From Novosphingobium rosa NBRC 15208 (lineage in GTDB: Bacteria; Pseudomonadota; Alphaproteobacteria; Sphingomonadales; Sphingomonadaceae), in the NCBI RefSeq assembly GCF_001598555.1, contig NZ_BCZE01000003.1, forward strand, positions 78,096-142,095: 64,000 nucleotides of DNA, given 5' to 3'. The notes below the pieces were generated by a model, which was given only the letters and a program-made list of their open reading frames with translations, was not told the DNA's origin and searched no databases. The translations under genes were made by a program, and so were the position numbers. Shown piece by piece: positions 17,857 through 26,187 of this stretch (the first letter of the stretch is position 1; every line of letters begins with the position of its first letter).

Positions 17857-20073
17857 ATGGTTTATGCCCATAGGTCTGATGAACCGGACGAACAGCGCAT
17901 ACCACTCGGCGCCCTGGCCAGCGCCTCTTTCGTCCTGCGCCAGCAGGCTGGAATGAGCCGCGCCGACGCCTTCGCCCACAGCGCCGGTCAGGCGGACCGG
18001 TTCCGCACTCTGGCGGGAATCGCGCTGGCGGGTCTGGCGGTGCTGCTGATGACGGCGGCCTTTGTCGTCAACCAGTTCGACACGGTGGCTTATGAGACCC
18101 AGTTCCAGATCGCCCGGCAGAACTACCATACCCGCATCGTCCATATCGCGCGGGCCATCGCGCCGCTGACCACGTCGGCGGAGACCGCGCAGCATCTGAC
18201 CGATCCGGACTGGATCGACCAGCACCTGGCCCGGCATCTGGCCAGCGAGCATGAGATGGAGCGGCTCTTTGTGCTCGATGCGCAGGGCCAGCCTATCTAT
18301 GCCGCCACCGATGGGCAGCGCACCAAGCTGGCCGATTATCACCCCTTCGCCCGGGCGGTGAGCGATGTCCTGCCAGTTCTGAGCGCAGCACACGCGCAAA
18401 AATCCTCCGTCATGGGCAGCAACATCCTGCGGCACGATGGCCAGCTCTATCTGCTGACGATCACCGGCACCGGCCCGCCGGGCGGCGCCACGATCATCAC
18501 CGGTCTGCCTTTCGACGATGCGATGCTGCGCAAATTCGGCCTGCGCCATCTGGCCGATGAGCTGACCATCACCGACAATCCCATGCCGGAAAAGGGCTAT
18601 CACCTGCTGCCTCTGGCCGATGCGCAGGGCAAAGTCATCGCGGCCATCCGCTGGAAGCAGCAAAGCCCGGCGGCCATGGTCTTTGGCCGTTTGCGGATGA
18701 CCCTGGCGGCGGCGGGCGCCATCGTGCTGCTGGTCGGCTTCCTGCTGCTGCGCCAATCCGCCGCCATCGCCCGCCATCTGATCGCCAGCGAGGCGCAGGC
18801 CCGCTATCTGGCGCTGCATGATGCGCTGACCGGCCTGCCCAACCGCACCTTGCTGCTCGAAAGGCTGGCCAATTGGCAGGCCATCGCGCGTGACATGCCG
18901 GTGGGGATCGCGCTGCATTGCCTCGATCTCGACCGGTTCAAGGATGTCAACGATACGCTGGGCCACCCCTCGGGCGACGAGCTGATCCGGGCTGTGGCCG
19001 ACCGGCTGGTGACGCTCTGCCGCGAGGGCGATACGGTGGCGCGCATGGGCGGCGATGAATTCATCATCCTGCAGCCTCAGGCCGATGCCTCCGCCGCCAT
19101 GCTGCTGGCCGAGCAGGTGCTTGAGGCGCTGCGCCAGCCCTTCCAGCTCGACGCCGGGACGACCAGCATCGCCTGCTCGATCGGCATCGCGCTGGTTCAT
19201 GACAGCAAGGCCGATGCCGCGGACATGCTGCGTCAGGCCGATCTGGCGCTCTATCAATCCAAGGAGCGGGGCCGCAACCGCGCCACCTTCTTCGAGCCGG
19301 AGATGGATGCCGCCCTGCGCCTGCGCCGCCGCATGGAGCAGGATCTGCGCGATGCCATCAACCTTGGCCAGCTGCATATGGTCTATCAGCCGCAGGTCGA
19401 TGAAAAGCGCCGTCTGGTGGGCATGGAGGCGCTGATCCGCTGGGACCATCCCGAGCGCGGCCCCATCGGCCCCACCCTCTTCGTGCCGCTGGCCGAGGAG
19501 GCCGGGATGATGGCCGAACTGGGCGAATTCACGCTGCGCACGGTGTTTCAGGAAACCGCCGACTGGCGCGGGGCTCCGGTGGGAATCAATGTTTCGGCGC
19601 TGCAATTGCGCACCCCCGCCTTTATGGCGACGGTGACGCGGCTGGTGGCGGAATATTGCATCGATCCCGCGCAATATCAGATCGAGATCACCGAAACCGC
19701 CATGCTGGGCCAGGATGGCGCGACGCGCGACAACATCGATGTGCTGGCGCAGGAAGGCTTTTCCATCGCGCTGGACGATTTCGGCACGGGCTTTTCCAGC
19801 CTGTCTTCATTGCATCGCTTCGCCATCGACAAGATCAAGATCGACCGCAGCTTCGTGCGCAACCTCGATGCGGGCGATGTCGACAACCGCAAGCTGATCA
19901 ATGCCATCATCCGTCTGGGCCGGGCGATGGATCTGGAGGTGATCGCCGAAGGAGTGGAGACCGAAAGGCAGCACAGCCTGCTGGTGATGGCGGGCTGCAC
20001 GCGTTTTCAGGGCTATCTCTATGGGCGGCCCGTGCCCGCCGCGCAGATGCTGGAGCGTTTTCAGGCCGGATGA
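17857..20073 (+). CDS. Membrane-bound GGDEF-EAL protein with CHASE4-like sensor
   Basis: 738 residues: membrane segments at about 51-72 and 279-300 enclose a periplasmic CHASE4-like sensor. GGDEF domain (about 315-475) has the intact GGDEF signature (398-402) and an RxxD inhibitory site (389-392) five residues ahead. The EAL domain (about 490-735) has EAL at 524-526, DDFGTGFSSL and the downstream AEGVET motif. Both cyclase and phosphodiesterase residues are present, so it may do either. It should set c-di-GMP near the polysaccharide machinery, and its place directly after the flippase supports control of polymer or LapG-like protease activity. Confidence 0.9.
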   Translation: MVYAHRSDEPDEQRIPLGALASASFVLRQQAGMSRADAFAHSAGQADRFRTLAGIALAGLAVLLMTAAFVVNQFDTVAYETQFQIARQNYHTRIVHIARAIAPLTTSAETAQHLTDPDWIDQHLARHLASEHEMERLFVLDAQGQPIYAATDGQRTKLADYHPFARAVSDVLPVLSAAHAQKSSVMGSNILRHDGQLYLLTITGTGPPGGATIITGLPFDDAMLRKFGLRHLADELTITDNPMPEKGYHLLPLADAQGKVIAAIRWKQQSPAAMVFGRLRMTLAAAGAIVLLVGFLLLRQSAAIARHLIASEAQARYLALHDALTGLPNRTLLLERLANWQAIARDMPVGIALHCLDLDRFKDVNDTLGHPSGDELIRAVADRLVTLCREGDTVARMGGDEFIILQPQADASAAMLLAEQVLEALRQPFQLDAGTTSIACSIGIALVHDSKADAADMLRQADLALYQSKERGRNRATFFEPEMDAALRLRRRMEQDLRDAINLGQLHMVYQPQVDEKRRLVGMEALIRWDHPERGPIGPTLFVPLAEEAGMMAELGEFTLRTVFQETADWRGAPVGINVSALQLRTPAFMATVTRLVAEYCIDPAQYQIEITETAMLGQDGATRDNIDVLAQEGFSIALDDFGTGFSSLSSLHRFAIDKIKIDRSFVRNLDAGDVDNRKLINAIIRLGRAMDLEVIAEGVETERQHSLLVMAGCTRFQGYLYGRPVPAAQMLERFQAG

Positions 20074-20130
20074 CATCACCCGGCCGCAACGGCCCACGGC
20101 GCGATGCCCCGTGAGCCTTGCGTCCCGGAC

Positions 20131-20817
20131 TTAGTGGTTATCGCCGTTAGGGCGGATATCCTTGAAAGCATTGTTGAAATTGCCGCTGCTCTGGCCGCTG
20201 TTGTCCACCGGCGCATCATAATGCGGGGTGCGGTAGGTCGGCGCGGCGTGCGAGGCGCTCTGGCCATAGGTCGCCCGGCGATGGGGGGTATAGCTGTGGC
20301 GCTTGTGGCGGCTGGTATAGCGGCTGGCGTGGTGCCGGCTGCCATAGCGGTGGCTGGTCGTGCGATAGGCATGGCGGCTGGACGCGTGATGACGCCCGGC
20401 ATGATAGGCGCTCTTGCGATGCGAGACCACATGGCGCGAGGTCTTCACCGCGCCATGGTGATGCCGCGTGCCGTAGGCCGCAGCCTGATGCCGTCCCTGC
20501 GCCTTGCCGCGCAGGCGGGCGGCGTGGCTGCCGCGATGCGCGGCATAGGTTGCGGCATGGCGTCCCTGATGCCTTGATGCACGATGAGTCGAGGCCTGAT
20601 GCGCCGAGGCATGGCGCGCCCTTTGCTTCACCGCCACCCGCGCATGATGGCTGCGGCGGGATTGAGCCGAGCCGCGCTTCGTCGCCTTGGCGCCATGCTT
20701 GCCGGTGGATTTGGCGCTCTGGCTGGTCGATGCCTTGGCATGATGGTGGTGCCGCGCCTGCGCAGGCGCTGCCAGCACCAGCGTCGTCGCCAGCATGGCA
20801 AGAGCAATCCGCTTCAT
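20131..20817 (-). CDS. Secreted His/Ala/Arg-rich low-complexity protein
   Basis: 228 residues with a Sec signal peptide (MKRIALAMLATTLVLAAPAQA). The mature chain is dominated by His, Ala, Ser and Arg, with motifs such as RHHHHAK, SRHHASRY and YGTRHHHGA, and no folded domain. It is very basic. It resembles His-rich exported proteins often seen in sphingomonads, but no named family is certain. Binding of metals such as nickel, copper or zinc, or of the acidic polysaccharide made nearby, is plausible inference. It is convergent with the GGDEF-EAL gene, 57 bp apart. Confidence 0.7.
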   Translation of the reverse strand: MKRIALAMLATTLVLAAPAQARHHHHAKASTSQSAKSTGKHGAKATKRGSAQSRRSHHARVAVKQRARHASAHQASTHRASRHQGRHAATYAAHRGSHAARLRGKAQGRHQAAAYGTRHHHGAVKTSRHVVSHRKSAYHAGRHHASSRHAYRTTSHRYGSRHHASRYTSRHKRHSYTPHRRATYGQSASHAAPTYRTPHYDAPVDNSGQSSGNFNNAFKDIRPNGDNH

Positions 20818-20874
20818 CCTGATGTGTCCTCAAGCTTGATTCGCGCCCGTCTTGGGCAAGAGCCAAGGCCTAGA

Positions 20875-20919
20875 GCATCGCGCGAAAAAGTGGGAACCGG
20901 TTTTTCGCAAAAGCGATGC
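20875..20919. repeat. Imperfect palindrome of a kind widespread in alphaproteobacteria
   Basis: Outer arms GCATCGC and GCGATGC, inner arms CGAAAAA and TTTTTCG around GTGGGAACCGG. Palindromes of this pattern, with GAAAAAGTGG and CGGTTTTTCG, are familiar between genes in rhizobia and sphingomonads. It lies in the 190 bp between the DctA and His-rich genes, both on the minus strand. Role unknown; it could stabilise or end a transcript. Confidence 0.6.
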
Positions 20920-21007
20920 GGCAAACTGAAACGCAACACCCAAGCCCCCCGGCCAAGAGGCGCATGGGCCAGATTGCGCCCAGCGGAAATTTATTCCCGA
21001 TTTCCGC

Positions 21008-22336
21008 TTAGTCGCGCCCTCCATTGGGCACGAAGCGCAGATCCTCATCCCCCGCCAGCACGCGGGCGGCGCGGGGGCGATCCAGATCGCCCAGCCAATG
21101 GCCCAGCACCACGCAGGCCACCGCATTGCCGATCATGTTCACCAGAGCCCGCGCCTCGCTCATGAAACGGTCGACGCCCAGCACCAGCGCCATGCCCGCC
21201 GGGGGAATGGCGGGCACGACGGCCAAAGTCGCCAGCAGGCCGATAAAGCCAGCGCCCGAAACCCCGCCCGCGCCCTTGGAGGTCACCATGGCCACGGCCA
21301 GCATCTGCGCCTCCTGCTGCCACGTGAGATCGATGCCCAGCGCCTGGGCGATAAACAGCGCGGTGATCGACATATAGATCGCGGTGCCATCGGTGTTGAA
21401 GACATAGCCGGCAGGCACCACCAGACCGACATGCTGGCGCGACAGGCCCAGATGCTCCATCTTCTCCATCAGGCCGGGCAGCGCCGCATCGGACGAGCTG
21501 GCGCCCAGCGTGATCAGCAATTCGGCTTTCAGATAGCCCAGCAGCTTGAGGATCGAGAGGCCCGTGGTGGCCATGATGAGCCCCAGCCCGACCAGCACGA
21601 ACAGCGCGCCCGCCAGATAGAAGGTGCCCACCAGCCCGGCCAGCTTGCCCAGCGCGCTCAGGCCGAATTTGCCGACCGTATAGGCCATGGCCCCGCCCGC
21701 GCCGAAGGGGGCCAGCCGCATGATCAGGTTGATGACGCCGAAGACCACGCTGTTGGCCGATTCGATCAGATCGCGCACCGCCGCGCCGCGCTCTCCGGTC
21801 TGGGCCAGCACCGCGCCGAACAGCACCGAGATCAGCACCACCTGCAGGATCTCGCCATTGGCGAAGGCGCCCACCACGCTGTCGGGCACCATGCCGGTGA
21901 GGAAATCGACCAGTCCGTCATGCGCCTTGGCACCCGTGGTGTAGGCCGCCACGGCATGGGCATCGAGATGCGCGCGATCGGCCCCGAAGCCCACGCCGGG
22001 CTTCAGCAGATGCACCATCGCCAGACCCGCAACCAGCGCCACCAGCGACACCACCTCGAAATAGAGCAGCGCCACGCCCCCGGTCTTGCCCGCACCTTTC
22101 AGATCCTTCGATCCGCCCACGCCCGAAACGATGGTGCAGAACACGATCAGCCCGATCATCATCTTGATCAGCCGCACGAACGTATCGCCCAGCGGCTTCA
22201 ACTGCACGCCCAGATCGGGCGCGGCAAAACCGATCACCGCCCCCACCACCATGCCCAGCAACACCTGCACATAGAGCGTGCCCAGCAGGCGACGCCACGC
22301 GGGGCGGGCGGAAACAGACGTGGTGCTGGCGGTCAT
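21008..22336 (-). CDS. dctA: C4-dicarboxylate:cation symporter DctA
   Basis: 442 residues from ATG 22336, which has GGAG 8 nt upstream; a frame extension further upstream is not needed. Dicarboxylate/amino acid:cation symporter family features: the serine-rich hairpin SSSDAALPGLMEKM, the transport motif NTDGTAIY and KGAGGVSGAGF, plus about eight membrane helices. The size and motifs match DctA, which takes up succinate, fumarate and malate with protons or sodium. No dctBD pair is near. It diverges from the TonB-dependent receptor gene. Confidence 0.9.
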   Translation of the reverse strand: MTASTTSVSARPAWRRLLGTLYVQVLLGMVVGAVIGFAAPDLGVQLKPLGDTFVRLIKMMIGLIVFCTIVSGVGGSKDLKGAGKTGGVALLYFEVVSLVALVAGLAMVHLLKPGVGFGADRAHLDAHAVAAYTTGAKAHDGLVDFLTGMVPDSVVGAFANGEILQVVLISVLFGAVLAQTGERGAAVRDLIESANSVVFGVINLIMRLAPFGAGGAMAYTVGKFGLSALGKLAGLVGTFYLAGALFVLVGLGLIMATTGLSILKLLGYLKAELLITLGASSSDAALPGLMEKMEHLGLSRQHVGLVVPAGYVFNTDGTAIYMSITALFIAQALGIDLTWQQEAQMLAVAMVTSKGAGGVSGAGFIGLLATLAVVPAIPPAGMALVLGVDRFMSEARALVNMIGNAVACVVLGHWLGDLDRPRAARVLAGDEDLRFVPNGGRD

Positions 22337-22579
22337 CGGGTACTCCATGGCTGGCTCCGGCATGGCACGGGGCTGGCCGGGGAGCCAGAGCAAGTTGGCG
22401 CATTGCCCACAGGGGTGGCGATGGGTAATCTGGCGCGCCGCATGCGATGGAAGGGCCGTGACCATCCTCCACGGCAAATGCCTCCTGTAAAAATCATGTA
22501 TAAATCGGCCTGGCGCTATCCATCTGTAATAGTATCCAAATAAATGTCGTAAACGCGTCATCAAGGCCCGCCAAGGCCG

Positions 22580-22600
22580 CCCCTGAGATTTGTACAGGGG
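22580..22600 (+). promoter_or_regulatory. Hairpin covering the ribosome site of the TonB receptor gene
   Basis: Perfect arms CCCCTG (22580-22585) and CAGGGG (22595-22600) with a nine-base loop. The right arm contains the AGGGG ribosome site, 10 nt before the ATG at 22611. Folding would hide that site, so translation may be controlled or the hairpin may simply be weak. Confidence 0.45.
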
Positions 22601-22610
22601 ACGTCATTTC

Positions 22611-25010
22611 ATGCTCAAGATTTCCATGCTGCGCGCTAGCCTGTGGCTGGCGGGTTCATCGCTTTGCGCGCTGTCGGCGCCCGCTTTCGCCGCCGCTCCG
22701 GCGCCTGCCGAAGCGCCTGCCGCCGAAGCCGCCGAGACCGAGCAACTGACGGACATCATCGTCACCGCCGAAAAGCGCCCGCAAAGCCTGCAGACCACCC
22801 CCATCGCCATTTCGGTGCTGGGTTCGCAGGATATCGCCAACCGCCATGTCACCTCGCTGCTCGATCTGGGCGATGGCGCCATTCCCTCGCTCAAGGTCGC
22901 GCCCTTCTATTCGCGCAATTCGGCGCTGGTGATGAACATTCGCGGCATCGGCGTGCTGTCCGACAGCAACCAGCCCGCGCGCGACCAGGGCGTGGGCATC
23001 TATATCGACGGCGTCTATATGGGCCGCGCCCAGGGTCTGGGCACCGCGATCTATGATGTGGAGAACATCGAGGTTCTCAAGGGTCCGCAGGGCACGCTGT
23101 TTGGCCGCAACACCGAAGGCGGCGCGGTCAACATCACCACCAAGAAGCCCAGCGGCCAGTTCAAGGCCAACATGACCGCCGGTTTCGGCAATTATGGCTC
23201 CTACAAGGGCGAAGTCCACCTCGACCTGCCCGCCTGGCATGACATTGCCGTCAAGATCGACGGCGTGGTCGCCCATCGCGACGCCATGGTGAAGAACCCG
23301 CTGGAAGGCCAGTATGGCTTCAACTACTACAACAAGCGCGGCTTGCATGTCGAAGCGCTGTGGAAGCCGGCCCCCAATTTCAGCGCCGACTATGCCTATG
23401 ACACCTCCTACGACGCCTCGACCCCGCTTTATCTCCAGCTGCTCTCGGCGCCGACGGCCAGCACGGTGAAGCTGGCCACGCTGGGCACCGTTCAGGCCAC
23501 GCGCGCGGGCAGCGCCAATGTCGGCGTGCCTCAGCAGCTGAGCATCGGCAAGACCTGGGGCCACCGCCTGACGCTGGAATGGGAAGCGGCCCCCAAGATC
23601 ACGCTGAAGTCGATCAGCTCCTACCGCAATCTGAACCAGAGCCAGTATGACAATGGCTCCGCCGCCACCACGATGGTCACCTCCACGTCCGGCAACTTCA
23701 ACAATGCCAATTTCTCGCGCTATTCGCTGGCGCAGTTCCGCCAGAATCAGGTCAGCCAGGAGCTGCAGCTGATCGGCGAGATCCCGCATCTGAAATTCGT
23801 GGCCGGCGGCCTGTTCTATCAGGAAAAGGTGCAGGACAACGCGCAGGCCTTCTACACCAACCAGTTCACCAATGCCGCGGGCAGCGCCTATATCATCAAG
23901 ACCTATGACATGAACACGGTCTCCATCGACCGCGCCAGCCATGTCACCGCCACCAGCCTCGGCGCCTTCGGTCAGGCGACCTACACCCCGCCCATCGCCA
24001 ACGATCACCTGCATCTGACCGGTGGTCTGCGCTTCACGCGTGACAAGAAGGTCGGCCAGCTGTTCATCATCAACGGCACCACCCCCACGGTGAACGGCGT
24101 GACCCGGCCCCAGCAGCTCAATGCCGCCTGGACGCGCGTCGATCCGATGGTCAATCTGGCCTATGACCTGACGCGCGACATGCATGTCTATGGCAAGTGG
24201 AGCACGGGCTACAAATCGGGCGGTGCCAACTCGCGCTCGCTCACCTATGCGCCCTTCAAGCCCGAAACCGTCTCGATGTTCGAGATCGGCGCCAAGACCG
24301 AATTCCTCGACCGCCATGCCCGCCTGAACGTGGCCGCCTACACCGGCAGCTACAAGAACATCCAGCTCGACTTCCAGGCGAATTATCAGCAGTTCGACGC
24401 CAATGGCAATCTGATCACCACCGGCACCCGCACCACCATCGAAACCGCCAATGCGCCGGGCACCGGCCGCCTGAAAGGCGTGGAAGCGGAACTGACGCTG
24501 GTGCCGATCACCGGCCTGACGCTGACGGGCAGCTATGCCTATACCAAGGTGAAGATCCCCAACACCTCCAACCCCTTCCCGCAGGGCACCAGCCAGACCG
24601 TCAATCCGCTGCCGATCCCGATCTACGCGGTCTATACGCCCACCAATTCGGCCAGCGCCTCGATCACCTATGAGGTTCCGGCCCGTGGCTTCACCCTGCG
24701 CGGCCATATGGACTTCAATTACGACAATGGCTTCTATCAGGGCTACAGCGACCCGGTCTACAACGGCCCCGGCGCCGCCAGCAACGTCTATCAGCCCAAG
24801 GGCGACAGCGCCTTTATCGTCAACGGCCGCATCGCCTTTGCCGATATCGATCTGGGCCAGGGCGGCGCGAAGCTGACCGTTGCGGGCTGGGCGCGCAATC
24901 TGCTCAATGAGCAGCATGTCTTCTACAAGGCGTTCAGCACCACGGTGGGCACCAATGGCTTCTACAATGAAGCGCGCACCTATGGGCTGGAGGCCAACGT
25001 CCGCTTCTAA
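22611..25010 (+). CDS. TonB-dependent outer-membrane receptor
   Basis: 799 residues from ATG 22611 (GGGGAC upstream; ATG 22590 gives an unlikely extension). Signal peptide to about residue 27, an Ala/Pro/Glu-rich linker, a TonB-box-like DIIVTAEKR, a plug domain (PIAISVLGSQDI...NIRGIG...IEVLKGPQGTLFGRNTEGGAVN) and a 22-strand barrel ending in ARTYGLEANVRF with a C-terminal Phe. It belongs to the large sphingomonad group of receptors for plant compounds, siderophores or aromatics; the substrate is not predictable. Two terminators follow. Confidence 0.92.
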   Translation: MLKISMLRASLWLAGSSLCALSAPAFAAAPAPAEAPAAEAAETEQLTDIIVTAEKRPQSLQTTPIAISVLGSQDIANRHVTSLLDLGDGAIPSLKVAPFYSRNSALVMNIRGIGVLSDSNQPARDQGVGIYIDGVYMGRAQGLGTAIYDVENIEVLKGPQGTLFGRNTEGGAVNITTKKPSGQFKANMTAGFGNYGSYKGEVHLDLPAWHDIAVKIDGVVAHRDAMVKNPLEGQYGFNYYNKRGLHVEALWKPAPNFSADYAYDTSYDASTPLYLQLLSAPTASTVKLATLGTVQATRAGSANVGVPQQLSIGKTWGHRLTLEWEAAPKITLKSISSYRNLNQSQYDNGSAATTMVTSTSGNFNNANFSRYSLAQFRQNQVSQELQLIGEIPHLKFVAGGLFYQEKVQDNAQAFYTNQFTNAAGSAYIIKTYDMNTVSIDRASHVTATSLGAFGQATYTPPIANDHLHLTGGLRFTRDKKVGQLFIINGTTPTVNGVTRPQQLNAAWTRVDPMVNLAYDLTRDMHVYGKWSTGYKSGGANSRSLTYAPFKPETVSMFEIGAKTEFLDRHARLNVAAYTGSYKNIQLDFQANYQQFDANGNLITTGTRTTIETANAPGTGRLKGVEAELTLVPITGLTLTGSYAYTKVKIPNTSNPFPQGTSQTVNPLPIPIYAVYTPTNSASASITYEVPARGFTLRGHMDFNYDNGFYQGYSDPVYNGPGAASNVYQPKGDSAFIVNGRIAFADIDLGQGGAKLTVAGWARNLLNEQHVFYKAFSTTVGTNGFYNEARTYGLEANVRF

Positions 25011-25016
25011 AGCCTT

Positions 25017-25051
25017 GAGGATGGTCTGAAATCCAGGGCCATCCTCGTTTT
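25017..25051 (+). terminator. Rho-independent terminator after the TonB receptor gene
   Basis: Stem GAGGATGG/CCATCCTC with a 14-nt loop, then GTTTTCT. It begins 6 bp after the stop codon. Confidence 0.8.
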
Positions 25052-25054
25052 CTC

Positions 25055-25109
25055 AAGGCCGCCTGCTACGGAGTCTCCCCAGGATCCGTGCCGGGCGGCC
25101 TTCGCTTTT
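25055..25109 (+). terminator. Second hairpin terminator in tandem
   Basis: Outer stem AAGGCCGCC/GGCGGCCTT with an inner ACGGA/TCCGT stem, then CGCTTTTC. It directly follows the first terminator and would back it up. Confidence 0.6.
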
Positions 25110-25491
25110 CATTGCTTAACACTGAACGGGCAGCGGACAGCGCCGTTTCGTTGGGCATTCGGCGCCCGAATGGCAGGCGATTTGCGCGTTTCCCCAGTCT
25201 CCGGCCAAGCCGATGTTAACCAGATCCGTGTAAAACACGTCGCGGCCAAGGCAAAGATACGGCACTGTCCCCGGGATCGAAAATCCTGTCAATATGCCTT
25301 AATAACCCTCTTTCCAGCTGCTTAAAGCTGTCGCAGGGTTAACACCATCAAGCACCTTAACAAGGCCGTCATAGCCACCATTGTAAAGGATTGTAAATTC
25401 TCTCACCTTTGCGCTTCTGCCAAGTGACAACAAGGTATATCTGGCGAGGGATACGGGATGGGGCATTGTGAGCCCTACATGAAGGGATCTC
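25110..25491. other. Intergenic region upstream of the response regulator gene
   Basis: 382 bp without a credible gene. It is lower in GC than its surroundings, with several TTAA and TTAAC tracts (near 25216, 25299 and 25339). The last 110 bp hold a direct repeat likely bound by an OmpR-type regulator and should contain the promoter of the regulator-LysM/FecR-CHASE2 operon. I saw no RNA gene. Confidence 0.6.
25380..25399 (+). promoter_or_regulatory. 10-bp direct repeat, likely OmpR-family operator
   Basis: ATTGTAAAGG followed at once by ATTGTAAATT: two ATTGTAAA units spaced exactly 10 bp. This is one helical turn, the spacing OmpR/PhoB-family dimers bind. It lies 92 bp before the start of an OmpR-family gene, which suggests autoregulation. 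Confidence 0.55.
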
Positions 25492-26187
25492 ATGCGTATC
25501 GCAATTGCTGACGACGATGTGACCTTCGTCGATTTCATCAAGTCAATTACGGCAAGTGACGGACACAGCTGTGTGGTTTTCGGCGATGGACAGTCGATCG
25601 TCACTCAACTTCAGCGCGAAACCTTCGATCTGGTTATCCTCGATTGGCACATGCCGCGTATGACCGGACCCGAAGTCTTGGCATGGATGCAGCAAAACCT
25701 TGAAGTTCCGCCCGCCGTTATCATGCTGACCAGCCAGTATAACAAAAGCGATATCGCCAGAACGCTCAGCCAGGGCGCGGATGACTTTATCGTCAAGCCG
25801 GAAACCGCCGCCGTGATTTCCGCGCGGATCGATGCCGTGCTGCGCCGTTCCGGCCAGCGCGCCGCGCCGCAGCGCCATATCGATTTCGGCGCCTACCGCT
25901 TCGACCGGCTGGAAAGCACCGTCCATTTCGATGGTGATTCCCAGCGGCTGACCGCCAAGGAATTCACCCTGGCGCTGCTGTTCTTCCAGAACCTCAACCG
26001 CCCCCTGTCGCGCGGCTATCTGCTCGATACCGTGTGGAACAGCGTGGCGGGCCTGCCCACGCGCACGCTGGATGTGCATGTGTCCCATATTCGGGCAAAG
26101 CTGAAACTTGCTGTGGGCGGCAACTTCCGCTTGCAGACGATTGTAAGCTATGGCTACCGCTTGGAGGCTTGCGCGGAGGACGAATGA
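25492..26187 (+). CDS. OmpR-family response regulator
   Basis: 231 residues. Receiver with DDD at 7-9, phospho-acceptor Asp51 (VILDWHMPRMTG), Thr80 and Lys102, then a winged-helix DNA-binding domain (about 130-228) with LTAKEFTLALLFFQNLNRPLSR and TRTLDVHVSHIRAKL. The stop overlaps the start of the LysM-FecR gene (ATGA at 26184). The likely partner kinase is the CHASE2 protein two genes on. Targets are unknown; the repeat at 25380-25399 suggests it controls its own operon. Confidence 0.92.
   Translation: MRIAIADDDVTFVDFIKSITASDGHSCVVFGDGQSIVTQLQRETFDLVILDWHMPRMTGPEVLAWMQQNLEVPPAVIMLTSQYNKSDIARTLSQGADDFIVKPETAAVISARIDAVLRRSGQRAAPQRHIDFGAYRFDRLESTVHFDGDSQRLTAKEFTLALLFFQNLNRPLSRGYLLDTVWNSVAGLPTRTLDVHVSHIRAKLKLAVGGNFRLQTIVSYGYRLEACAEDE

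Noticed and set aside
25210..25350. CtrA-type sites among the TTAA tracts
   Set aside because: No pair shows the seven-base spacing TTAA-N7-TTAA.
25299..25604. 101-codon minus-strand frame before the regulator gene
   Set aside because: Crosses the likely promoter and the start of the OmpR-type gene; no motif.
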